64,000 nt of DNA from NCBI RefSeq assembly GCF_008520305.1, contig NZ_ML703271.1:1-64000 (forward strand). Reading direction: 5' to 3'. A model generated the notes under the pieces. It did no database searches. It worked only from the letters and a program-made list of their open reading frames with translations, and was not told the origin of the DNA. Origin of the DNA: Mesorhizobium sp. SARCC-RB16n (GTDB lineage Bacteria; Pseudomonadota; Alphaproteobacteria; Rhizobiales; Rhizobiaceae). The position numbers were made by a program, and so were the translations under genes. Shown one piece after another: positions 53,519-63,244 of the stretch (position 1 is the stretch's first letter; every line of letters starts with the position of its first letter).

Positions 53519-54378
53519 GCGCGGGATCGTCGAGCTGGCTTGCGCGCAGGCGCGCCTCCGGCCGCAAGGCGCTGCTGGCGACGCTGATACTGCTGGCCGC
53601 CGTCGCATCCGCCTTCCCGCTGGTGTGGATGGTGCTGTCGAGCCTGAAGACGCCGGCCGAGAGCATGCAGGTGCCTCCGGTCTGGATCCCGCATACGCCG
53701 AGCATCGAGGCCTATGAAAAGGTTTCGGGTGTGGTCAATGTCGGCCGCTCGATGTGGAATTCGCTGGTGATCGCCTCGATCACCACGGCCGGCGTGCTGG
53801 TCACCAGCATGATGGCCGGCTACGCCTTCGCCAAATACCACTTCCCGGGCCGCTCGCTTTTGTTTTCGGTGCTGATCGCGACCATGTTCCTGCCGCCGAT
53901 CGTGACGCTGATCCCGCTCTATCGTCTCGTCGGCTCGATCGGCCTCAATGCCAGCCTCGCCGGCATCATCGTGCCCAACCTCGCCAATGCCTTCGGCATC
54001 TTCCTGATGCGCCAGTTCATCGCCGGGGTGCCCGACGACCTGATCGATGCCGCGCGCATGGACGGCGCCTCGGAACTGCTGATCCTGTTCAAGATCGTGG
54101 CGCCGAGCGTGGCGCCTGCGATCGCCGCACTTGCGCTGTTTGCCTTCGTCTATCACTGGAACAGCTATCTGTGGCCACTGACGGTGCTGCAGGGCAATGC
54201 CGACGCCTATCCGATCGTCATCAGCTTGAGCCGGCTGTTGAGCTACAACAGGGGCGCGGTCAACACCGGACTGGTGATGGCCGGCGCGACGCTGGCCGTG
54301 CTGCCGCCGCTCATCCTGTTCGTCTTCCTGCAGCGCTTCTTCGTCGATTCCATCGTCGGCTCGGCGATCAAGGGATAG
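53515..54378 (+). CDS. CUT1 ABC transporter permease (MalG type)
   Basis: Inner-membrane permease of 287 residues. A basic N-terminus (RRRASGRK) is followed by the first segment LLATLILLAAVASAFPLVWM. The coupling loop reads DDLIDAARMDGASELLILFKIVAP, and the ending VDSIVGSAIKG is typical. It closes the three-gene operon; the next element is a rhizobial palindromic repeat, not an ATPase gene. Confidence 0.93.
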   Translation: MSAGSSSWLARRRASGRKALLATLILLAAVASAFPLVWMVLSSLKTPAESMQVPPVWIPHTPSIEAYEKVSGVVNVGRSMWNSLVIASITTAGVLVTSMMAGYAFAKYHFPGRSLLFSVLIATMFLPPIVTLIPLYRLVGSIGLNASLAGIIVPNLANAFGIFLMRQFIAGVPDDLIDAARMDGASELLILFKIVAPSVAPAIAALALFAFVYHWNSYLWPLTVLQGNADAYPIVISLSRLLSYNRGAVNTGLVMAGATLAVLPPLILFVFLQRFFVDSIVGSAIKG

Positions 54379-54382
54379 CCAA

Positions 54383-54477
54383 AGCATGATCCCGAAAAGT
54401 GGATACCGGTTTTCGGATAAAGATCATGCTCAAACAGAGATAGAGCCCCATCCCGATCCATCGGGATGGAACAGGCT

Positions 54478-54480
<3 letters not shown>
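54383..54480. repeat. Rhizobial intergenic palindromic element plus hairpin
   Basis: Bases 54383-54430 begin AGCATGATCCCGAAAAGTGG and end ATCATGCT: an inverted repeat around ACCGGTTTTCGG of a type I recognise from many Rhizobiales intergenic regions. It is followed by a cruciform at 54441-54480: TAGAGCC...GGCTCTA enclosing CATCCCGAT-CC-ATCGGGATG. The last three bases are the pobA stop codon read on the minus strand, so the repeat ends exactly at that gene. It may serve as terminator for both convergent operons. Confidence 0.75.
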
Positions 54481-56702
<2,222 letters not shown>

Positions 56703-56721
56703 GTCCTGCTCCTTGCGTCCA

Positions 56722-57336
56722 TCAGCTGTCGAAGAAGACCGTTTCCTTCTCCCCCTGGAGATGGACGTCGAAGACGTAGGCGTTGCCCTCGCGCTCGGCG
56801 ATCAGCGTCGGCACGCGGACGCGGTGCTCGATGCGAGCCAGGATCGGATCTTCGGCATTCGCCTTTTCCTCGTCGGAGAAGTAGAGCCTCGTATGCAGAC
56901 CGAGATTGATGCCGCGCGCGACGATCCAGAGCGTGATGTGCGGCGCCATCAGGCGGCCGTCACGGAACGGCACACGGCCGGGTTTAATGGTCTCGAATAT
57001 GCAAAGGCCGGTTTCCATGTCGGTAGGGCAGCGGCCCCAGCCGTGGAAATTCGGATCTGCCGTCCCGCGCAATTCGGCCGGCGAATTGTATAGCCCGTCG
57101 GCATCCGCCTGCCAGATCTCGATCAGCGCATCCTTCAGCGGTGTGCCGGTGCCGTCGAGGACGCGAATGCGCAACTCGATGCGCTCGCCCTTGGTCCGCT
57201 CATTGACCATGGCCGAGCCAAGATCGTTTTCATAGACACCGCCGATGCCGCAGAAATTCGGCGTCAGCCCGATATGGACATAGGGTCCGGCGGTCTGCGA
57301 AGGGCTCTCCTTCGGCCGGTCGAGCGGCTGCGCCAT
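56722..57336 (-). CDS. pcaG: Protocatechuate 3,4-dioxygenase alpha subunit
   Basis: Intradiol dioxygenase alpha chain of 204 residues. With PcaH it forms the (alpha-beta)n enzyme that opens protocatechuate to 3-carboxy-cis,cis-muconate. Typical blocks: SQTAGPYVHIGLTPNF, DALIEIWQADADGLYN, FHGWGRCPTD and APHITLWIVARGINLGLHTR. As in other alpha chains the full set of iron ligands is not present, the metal being held by PcaH. ATG at 57336 overlaps the pcaH stop by 1 base; a TTG lies one codon before. Confidence 0.95.
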   Translation of the reverse strand: MAQPLDRPKESPSQTAGPYVHIGLTPNFCGIGGVYENDLGSAMVNERTKGERIELRIRVLDGTGTPLKDALIEIWQADADGLYNSPAELRGTADPNFHGWGRCPTDMETGLCIFETIKPGRVPFRDGRLMAPHITLWIVARGINLGLHTRLYFSDEEKANAEDPILARIEHRVRVPTLIAEREGNAYVFDVHLQGEKETVFFDS

Positions 57337-58088
57337 CAATTGCCCTCCGGCCTGTTCTCGAACAGCGTCGAGCGGCGCCCGCGCAGCACGATGTCGAATT
57401 TGTAGGCAAGCGCGTCCATCGGGATGGTCGACTGCATGTCGAGCGCGGCAATCAGCGCTTCAACGGCCGCCTTGTCGCGAATGCCGCCGACGATCGGACA
57501 GCGCCAGATCAGCGGATCGCCCTCGAAATACATCTGCGTGATCAGCCGCTGCGCGAAGCCGTGGCCGAAGAGCGAAAAGTGAATATGCGCCGGCCGCCAA
57601 TCGTTCGGGCCATTCGGCCAAGGGTAAGGACCGGGCCTGACAGTGCGAAAGGCATAGGCGCCGTCCTCGCCGGTGAGGGTGCGGCCGCATCCGCCGAAAT
57701 TCGGATCCAACGGCGCCAGATAGCCATCCTTCTTGTGGCGATAGCGGCCGCCGGCATTGGCCTGCCAGAATTCGAGCAGCGCACCGGGAACGCCAACGCC
57801 GCGCTCGTCGAGCACCCGTCCATGGACGATGATGCGCTCGCCGATGGCGCTCTCGCCTGGCTTGGCGAAATTGTGGATCAGGTCGTTGTCGCGTTCACCG
57901 ATCATGGCATGGCCAAACACCGGGCCGGTCAGTTCCGACAGCGTGTTGTCGAATGACAGCAATGCCTTCTGCGGAGAACGCAGCACCGAACTCTTGTAGC
58001 CCGGCGTGAACGCCGGCGGATGCCATTGGCGGTCGCGCTGGAAGAAGGCGCCGGTTTCCGGCGTCCGGTTGGAGCCGGGCTCAGCCAT
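57336..58088 (-). CDS. pcaH: Protocatechuate 3,4-dioxygenase beta subunit
   Basis: Catalytic chain of 250 residues carrying the non-heme Fe(III). Probable ligands are Tyr in [16 protein letters not shown], Tyr in [10 protein letters not shown], and the two His of [11 protein letters not shown]. An N-terminal beta-chain domain ([20 protein letters not shown]) precedes them. The protein ends [19 protein letters not shown], usual for PcaH. It overlaps pcaC upstream by 8 bases and pcaG downstream by 1 base, so subunit synthesis should be coupled. Confidence 0.95.
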   Translation of the reverse strand: MAEPGSNRTPETGAFFQRDRQWHPPAFTPGYKSSVLRSPQKALLSFDNTLSELTGPVFGHAMIGERDNDLIHNFAKPGESAIGERIIVHGRVLDERGVGVPGALLEFWQANAGGRYRHKKDGYLAPLDPNFGGCGRTLTGEDGAYAFRTVRPGPYPWPNGPNDWRPAHIHFSLFGHGFAQRLITQMYFEGDPLIWRCPIVGGIRDKAAVEALIAALDMQSTIPMDALAYKFDIVLRGRRSTLFENRPEGN

Positions 58089-58491
58089 GGGCAGCCTCGC
58101 CTCCGTCCATTTCCGAAAACACCTCCTTGGCTATTCTGAAAGCACGGTTGGCCGCCGGCACCCCGGCATAGATCGCGACATGCAGGAACGCTTCGCAGAT
58201 ATCTTCGCGCGTCGCACCGGTGTTGGCGGTGGCGCGCACATGCAAGGCGACCTCCTCATCATGGCCGAGTGCGGCCAGCAGCGCCAGCGTGACGATCGAG
58301 CGCTCGCGTTTCGAAAAACCCGGCCGCGCCCACACCGTTCCCCAGGCGGCTTCGGTGATCAGCTCCTGAAACGGCTGATCGAAGTCGGTGGCGGCAACTT
58401 CAGCCCGGTCGACATGGCGATCGCCGAGCACGGACCGCCGCACCGCAAGGCCGGCGCGGTATCTGGCTGCGTTGCCGGGGACTTCATCCAT
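58081..58491 (-). CDS. pcaC: 4-carboxymuconolactone decarboxylase
   Basis: AhpD-fold decarboxylase of 136 residues that converts 4-carboxymuconolactone to 3-oxoadipate enol-lactone. Family blocks: [59 protein letters not shown] and [22 protein letters not shown] at 58491 has AGGAG nine bases upstream and is preferred over TTG at 58512. It is a stand-alone PcaC, not fused to PcaD as in some bacteria, and overlaps pcaD by 8 bases. Confidence 0.94.
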   Translation of the reverse strand: MDEVPGNAARYRAGLAVRRSVLGDRHVDRAEVAATDFDQPFQELITEAAWGTVWARPGFSKRERSIVTLALLAALGHDEEVALHVRATANTGATREDICEAFLHVAIYAGVPAANRAFRIAKEVFSEMDGGEAAHG

Positions 58492-59296
58492 GGGTTTCAG
58501 CTCCTGGGGCAAGCGATGCGATGAAATCGCGGATCAGGGCGACCAGCGCTTCAGGTTGTTCGATGCAAGGAATATGCCCGGCGTCGCGGACGATCTCGAA
58601 ACGCGCGCCGGGGATCAGAGCGGCCAGCGAGCGGACGAGGTCGGGAGGCGTCGAGCCATCCTGGTCGCCGGCGATGCACAGCGTCGGCACTGCGATGCGG
58701 CGCGCGGCCTCGGTGAAGTCGGCATCGCGGACCGCAATGCAGGTTCCGATATAGCCGGGCAGCGCCTGTCTGGTCAGCATATTGCGGCAGCCGGCAAGGT
58801 CGGCTGCGCGCGCGGTATGGAAATCCGGCGTGAACCACACTTTCATCACGCCATCGGCGATCGCCTCGATCCCGTCGCGCTCTACGGTGGCAATGCGGCC
58901 GTTCCAGCTCTCGGCAGTGCCGATCTTGTGGGCCGTGTCGCTCAGGACCAGAGCCTCGACGACCTCGGGCCGGCGGGCATAGAGGCGTTGTGCGACCATG
59001 CCGCCGACCGACAGGCCGACCAGAACAACCCTGTCGAAACCGAAATGGTCGATGAGGGCGCTCAAATCGTTGGCATGGTCGTCAATGGAGCGCACGCCGC
59101 TGCCATTGTCGGAAAGGCCGTGACCACGCTTGTCATAGGCGAGCAGAGGCATCTCGCCGCCCAGAAGCGCAACGACCTCGTCCCAGATGCGGTAGTCGGT
59201 GCCGAGCGAATTGATGAACACCACCGGTGGCATCGCGCCGTTTGCCTCGACATATCGGTGATGCAGCGTGATGCCGCCAAGGGTGACGAATGGCAC
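58484..59296 (-). CDS. pcaD: 3-oxoadipate enol-lactonase
   Basis: Alpha/beta-hydrolase of 270 residues hydrolysing 3-oxoadipate enol-lactone to 3-oxoadipate, the last step encoded here. The nucleophile elbow VLVGLSVGGMVAQ contains the Ser; DxRGHGxS appears as DKRGHGLSDN; the acid is in CIAGDQDGSTPP and the His in DAGHIPCIEQP. GTG at 59296 is chosen because GGAGG lies nine bases upstream; ATG at 59323 or 59332 are alternatives. It is the first gene of the pca operon, preceded by a PcaQ-type site. The later genes pcaIJF are not in this window. Confidence 0.94.
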   Translation of the reverse strand: MPFVTLGGITLHHRYVEANGAMPPVVFINSLGTDYRIWDEVVALLGGEMPLLAYDKRGHGLSDNGSGVRSIDDHANDLSALIDHFGFDRVVLVGLSVGGMVAQRLYARRPEVVEALVLSDTAHKIGTAESWNGRIATVERDGIEAIADGVMKVWFTPDFHTARAADLAGCRNMLTRQALPGYIGTCIAVRDADFTEAARRIAVPTLCIAGDQDGSTPPDLVRSLAALIPGARFEIVRDAGHIPCIEQPEALVALIRDFIASLAPGAETHG

Positions 59297-59304
59297 GAGT
59301 TCAA

Positions 59305-59382
59305 TCCTCCATCTCCACATTGCACAAGGCATTTGGTTCGGTAAAATGATATTTTGCGCCGTTTCATTAACTCAGGGGTTAT
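59305..59382 (-). promoter_or_regulatory. pcaD promoter with PcaQ-type site
   Basis: On the minus strand 59382-59367 reads ATAACCCCTGAGTTAA, matching the PcaQ site ATAACC-N4-GGTTAA at 11 of 12 fixed positions. The following bases to 59305 match, ungapped, the promoter of the ABC importer at 60350-60427 (about 80 percent identity). The site lies between pcaD and pcaQ, as expected for a LysR regulator acting on its divergent neighbour. Confidence 0.8.
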
Positions 59383-59389
59383 CAAATCC

Positions 59390-60307
59390 ATGTCCGAGAG
59401 CCGCATCCGGTTCCGTCACCTGCAGGCATTCCTGGAAGTCGCGCGGCAGGGCAGCGTGGCTCGCGCCGCCGACTTTCTGCATGTCAGCGCACCGGCGGTG
59501 ACCAAGACGCTGCGTGAACTGGAAGAAGCGCTCGGTGTCGCCGTCGTCGAGCGCGACGGGCGTGGCATTCGCGTCACAAGGCTTGGCGAGATCTTCCTCA
59601 GCCATGCCGGTTCGGCGATCACGGCTCTGAAGCGCGGCGTCGATTCCGTTCGCCAGGACGGCGCCGTCAATCGCCATCCGATCCGCATCGGCGCGCTGCC
59701 GACAGTGTCGGCGAAGGTCATGCCGCGGGCCATGAGCCTGTTCCTGCGGGAAAATACCGGCGCCGCGCTCAAGATCGTCACGGGCGAAAACGCCGTGCTG
59801 CTTGAGCAATTGCGCACCGGTGCGCTCGATCTCGTCGTCGGACGGCTGGCGGCGCCCGAAAACATGACCGGCTTCTTCTTCGAACATCTCTACTCCGAAC
59901 AGGTTCTGTTCGTGGTGCGGGCCGGACATCCGCTGCTGGAGCCGGAGGCCGACATCTTCGCCAGCCTCGACGAATTTCCGGTGCTGATGCCGACCCGGGA
60001 ATCCGTCATCCGGCCCTTTGTCGATCGCCTGTTCATAACCAACGGCATGACCGCGCCGGCCACCGAAATCGAGACGGTCTCGGATTCGTTCGGCCGCGCC
60101 TTCATGCGGCAGAGCGATGCGGTGTGGATCATTTCGGCCGGCGTGGTCGCCAACGAGATCGCGAGCGGCGCCTTCGTCGCCTTGCCGGTCGACACCGAGG
60201 AAACCAAGGGGCCGGTTGGGCTGACGATGCGCACCGACACCGCCCCCTCACCCGCCTTCTCCATCCTGCTGCAAACCATTCGCGAGGCGGCAAGGCCGGG
60301 CAATTGA
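59390..60307 (+). CDS. pcaQ: LysR-family activator of pca genes
   Basis: LysR-type regulator of 305 residues. The HTH is at about 10-65 (FRHLQAFLEVARQGSVARAA, HVSAPAVTKTLRELEEALGV) and the ligand-binding domain at about 90-300. It is divergent from pcaDCHGB-pobA and matches PcaQ of Agrobacterium/Sinorhizobium in place, orientation and site type. PcaQ responds to beta-carboxymuconate/carboxymuconolactone in those bacteria. ATG at 59390 is seven bases after the PcaQ-type site at 59367-59382, so autoregulation is probable; the frame also opens 12 codons earlier. Confidence 0.93.
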   Translation: MSESRIRFRHLQAFLEVARQGSVARAADFLHVSAPAVTKTLRELEEALGVAVVERDGRGIRVTRLGEIFLSHAGSAITALKRGVDSVRQDGAVNRHPIRIGALPTVSAKVMPRAMSLFLRENTGAALKIVTGENAVLLEQLRTGALDLVVGRLAAPENMTGFFFEHLYSEQVLFVVRAGHPLLEPEADIFASLDEFPVLMPTRESVIRPFVDRLFITNGMTAPATEIETVSDSFGRAFMRQSDAVWIISAGVVANEIASGAFVALPVDTEETKGPVGLTMRTDTAPSPAFSILLQTIREAARPGN

Positions 60308-60349
60308 GACGCCGAGCGTCCTGTAGGCCTTCGCCTCATTGAAAATCTG

Positions 60350-60427
60350 CTAACCCAGAGGTTAATGAAACGCCACAAAATATCATTTTACCGAACCAAA
60401 ACGCTGGTGCACTGTGGCAGTGGAGGA
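60350..60427 (+). promoter_or_regulatory. Importer promoter with PcaQ-type site (inverted duplicate of pcaD promoter)
   Basis: CTAACCCAGAGGTTAA (60350-60365) matches ATAACC-N4-GGTTAA at 11 of 12 fixed positions. The next 62 bases align without gaps to the pcaD promoter on the opposite strand, including 25 identical bases at 60376-60400. The importer gene starts at 60447. Confidence 0.82.
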
Positions 60428-60446
60428 GCCACAGAGGGAGGAACAC

Positions 60447-61754
60447 ATGACCCATTCTATCGGCAGCAAACCAGGCATTTCGCGACGCCAGTTCATCGCC
60501 ACCTCGATAGCCGGCGGCACTGCCCTGGCGCTTGGCGGCAACAGGGCCTTCGCCCAAGCCGCCGACACGCTGAAGGTCGGCTTCGTCAGCCCGCGTACCG
60601 GGCCGCTTGGCGGCTTTGGCGAGACCGACGGCTACGTGCTTGACCTCGCCCGCAAGGCGCTGGCCGGCGGCATCGAGCTCGGCGGCAAGAAATACAGTGT
60701 GGAAATCCTCGATCAGGATACGCAATCGGATCCCTCCCGCGCGGGCCAGCTCGCCAAGGACCTGATCAACAACCAGGCCATCGACCTGATGCTGGCGGTG
60801 TCGACGCCCGAGGTGATCAATCCGGTGGCCGATGCCTGCGAAGCCGCCGGCGTACCCTGCCTGTCGACGGTCATGCCGTGGGAAGCCTGGTATTTCGGCC
60901 GCGGCGCCAAGCCCGGCGCGCCCTCGCCCTTCAAATGGACTTATCATTTCGGCTTCGGGGTCGACGAATTCTTCAGGGCCTACGTTTCGCAGTGGAACCT
61001 GATCGAGACCAACAAGAAGGTCGGCGTCATGTATCCCAACGACGCCGACGGCAACGCTATCCGCGCTCATCTCGCGCCGCTGCTGGCCAAGCAGGGTTTC
61101 AGCATCGTCGATCCCGGCGCCTATGAAACCGGCACCACCGACTATTCCTCGCAGATCGCGCTGTTCAAGCAGGAGGGCGTCGAGATTTTCAACTCCTTCC
61201 CCATCCCGCCTGACTTCGCCGCGTTCTGGCGCCAGGCGGCACAGCAAGGGCTGATCAAGCAAATCAAGATCTGCCAGGTCGCCAAGACCGGCCTGTTCCC
61301 GTCGGACATCGAGGCGCTCGGCGACCTCGGCATGAAGATTTCGAGCGCCGCCTACTGGCACAAGGCCTTCCCGTACAAGTCGCCGCTGACCGGCGTTTCG
61401 GGGGCGGAGCTGGCCGATGGCTATGAAGCGGCAAGCGGCAAGCAGTGGACACAGCAGCTCGGCGCCTCGATGTCGCTGCTCGATGCCGGCTTCGAGGCTT
61501 TGAAGGCAAGTTCCAATGCCAAGGACAAGGCGGCTGTGGCGAAGGCGTTGAGCACGCTCAAGACCGAGACGATGATCGGCAAGGTCGACTTCACCAGCGG
61601 ACCCGTGGCCAATGTCTCGCCCGGCCCGATCATCGGCACGCAGTGGATCGCCGCCAAGGAAGGCAGCAAGTTCCCGCTCGACTATGTCGTGACCGAGAAC
61701 GCCACCGACCCGAAGGTTCCGGTCGAGGCCAAGCTTCTGCCTTACAACGGCTGA
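60447..61754 (+). CDS. Branched-chain-amino-acid-type ABC binding protein (probable protocatechuate uptake)
   Basis: Periplasmic binding protein (family 6, LivJ fold) of 435 residues with a Tat-type signal, ISRRQFIATSIAGGTALALG (about 11-30), cleaved probably after AFAQA. The body begins DTLKVGFVSPRTGPLGGFGE. Family-6 proteins often carry aromatic acids as well as amino acids. A PcaQ-type site upstream and the adjacent pca genes suggest protocatechuate or 4-hydroxybenzoate as ligand, comparable to the PcaQ-controlled pcaM importer of Sinorhizobium. The gene order differs from that system, so orthology is open. ATG at 60447 has GGGAGGAAC upstream. Confidence 0.9.
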   Translation: MTHSIGSKPGISRRQFIATSIAGGTALALGGNRAFAQAADTLKVGFVSPRTGPLGGFGETDGYVLDLARKALAGGIELGGKKYSVEILDQDTQSDPSRAGQLAKDLINNQAIDLMLAVSTPEVINPVADACEAAGVPCLSTVMPWEAWYFGRGAKPGAPSPFKWTYHFGFGVDEFFRAYVSQWNLIETNKKVGVMYPNDADGNAIRAHLAPLLAKQGFSIVDPGAYETGTTDYSSQIALFKQEGVEIFNSFPIPPDFAAFWRQAAQQGLIKQIKICQVAKTGLFPSDIEALGDLGMKISSAAYWHKAFPYKSPLTGVSGAELADGYEAASGKQWTQQLGASMSLLDAGFEALKASSNAKDKAAVAKALSTLKTETMIGKVDFTSGPVANVSPGPIIGTQWIAAKEGSKFPLDYVVTENATDPKVPVEAKLLPYNG

Positions 61755-61778
61755 TGGACCGCTGACGAGGATCGCCTG

Positions 61779-62519
61779 GTGACCCATCCGCAACAACAGG
61801 CTGTTCTCGCTGCCACCGGCATCCACAAATGCTTCGGTGCGCTCGTGGTGCTGGATTCCGTGGAATTCACCATGGCCGCGGACGAGGCGGTCGGCATCGT
61901 CGGCCCGAACGGCGCTGGCAAGACGACGCTGCTCAGCGTGCTTGCCGGCGCCTTTCCGCCAAGCTCGGGCACGGTCAGCTTCAAGGGTGAGGACGTGACG
62001 TCCTTGCCGGCGACGCAGCGCTGCCGGCTCGGCCTGGTGCGTACGCACCAGGTGCCGAAACCGTTCAGCGGCATGACCACTTTCGAGAATGTTTTTGTTG
62101 CCGCATCGCATGGTGCCGGTCTCGGCCGCGACGAGGCCTATGAGGAGGCGCTGAACTCGCTGAAACTGTGCGGCATGATTGGCGTCGCCAACAGGCGCGC
62201 CGAGACGCTAGGGCTGCTCGATCGCAAGCGGCTGGAGTTGGCGCGCGCATTGGCGGCCAGACCGACGCTGCTGCTGCTGGACGAGATCGGCGGCGGCCTG
62301 ACCGACGGCGAAGCCGGCGAACTGGTCGAGACGATCAAGGAGTTGCGCCGCCGCAAGATCGGCATCGTCTGGATCGAGCACATCGTGCATATCCTGCTGC
62401 AGGTTGCCGAGCGGCTGATATGCATGGATGCGGGCAAAATCATCGCCGATGGCGAGCCGCAAACGGTGATGGCCGACCCCGAGGTCGTACGCGCCTATCT
62501 CGGCGGAGGCCCGAAATGA
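61779..62519 (+). CDS. ABC ATPase (LivG type)
   Basis: First ATPase of the aromatic-acid-type importer, 246 residues. Walker A is GPNGAGKT (about 46-53), followed by LGLVRTHQVPKPFSGMTTFENV, a LivG hallmark. The signature region reads AETLGLLDRKRLELARAL in place of LSGGQ, Walker B is LLLLDEIGGGLTDGE, and the H-loop is IEHIVHIL. The lack of a canonical LSGGQ is notable, but the LivG-like order is otherwise complete. The start is GTG at 61779 after GACGAGGA. Its end overlaps the next ATPase gene by ATGA. Confidence 0.9.
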   Translation: MTHPQQQAVLAATGIHKCFGALVVLDSVEFTMAADEAVGIVGPNGAGKTTLLSVLAGAFPPSSGTVSFKGEDVTSLPATQRCRLGLVRTHQVPKPFSGMTTFENVFVAASHGAGLGRDEAYEEALNSLKLCGMIGVANRRAETLGLLDRKRLELARALAARPTLLLLDEIGGGLTDGEAGELVETIKELRRRKIGIVWIEHIVHILLQVAERLICMDAGKIIADGEPQTVMADPEVVRAYLGGGPK

Positions 62520-63244
62520 GCCTGCTGTCGGTCGAAAACCTGGTTGTCCGGCACGGCCTGCTGCAGGCGGTGCGCGGTGTCAGCTTCAGCATCGAACGCG
62601 GCGAGACGCTGGCGCTGGTCGGCGCCAACGGCGCCGGCAAGACGACACTGCTCAGGGCCATCGCCGGCGCGCATCAGCCTGCGGCCGGTCGCGTGCTTCT
62701 GGACGGCGCCGATATCACCGGCGTGCCGTCGCACAAACGGGTCGGCATGGGCGTCGCACTGGTGCCGGAGGGGCGAAAGCTGTTCGTGCAGATGACGGTC
62801 GAGGAGAACCTTTTGCTCGGCAGGACTGCTGGGCGCCCAGGCGACTGGAGCGTCGCCAAGGTGCTCGAGATGTTTCCCAATCTGAAGCCGCGCCGCCATG
62901 CCAAGACCGGCCATCTGTCGGGCGGCGAGCAGCAGGCGACCGCGATCGGCCGGGCGCTGATGAGCAATCCTGACGTGCTGCTGCTCGACGAGGTTTCGCT
63001 TGGCCTGTCGCCGCTGATCGTCGACCGTGTCTACGCGGCACTTCAGGGCCTGATCAGTTCGGGTACGACGATCATCCTGGTCGAACAGGACCTCAACCGG
63101 GCGCTTTCGGTCTCGAACAAGGTCATCTGCATGCTGGAGGGGCGAATTGCGCTCGAGGGCGACAGCAAGAGCGCGTCGCGCGAGGATGTGACGAAAGCTT
63201 ATTTCGGCCTGCACTGGAAAAGCACCGGGAGCGTTCCGGCATGA
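62516..63244 (+). CDS. ABC ATPase (LivF type)
   Basis: Second ATPase of the importer, 242 residues. Walker A GANGAGKT is at about 38-45, the LivF hallmark ALVPEGRKLFVQMTVEENLLL at about 82-102, signature LSGGEQQ, Walker B VLLLDEVSLGLSP, and the functional end of the H-loop is ILVEQDLNRAL (LivF proteins normally have Gln/Glu there). Overlaps by 4 bases at both ends couple it to the LivG-type ATPase and the permease. It acts as a heterodimer with the LivG-type subunit. Confidence 0.93.
   Translation: MSLLSVENLVVRHGLLQAVRGVSFSIERGETLALVGANGAGKTTLLRAIAGAHQPAAGRVLLDGADITGVPSHKRVGMGVALVPEGRKLFVQMTVEENLLLGRTAGRPGDWSVAKVLEMFPNLKPRRHAKTGHLSGGEQQATAIGRALMSNPDVLLLDEVSLGLSPLIVDRVYAALQGLISSGTTIILVEQDLNRALSVSNKVICMLEGRIALEGDSKSASREDVTKAYFGLHWKSTGSVPA

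Noticed and set aside
60336-62111. A 591-codon minus-strand frame opposite the family-6 binding protein
   Set aside because: It covers a promoter with a clear PcaQ-type site and a Tat-signal gene on the other strand; composition is that of a shadow frame.
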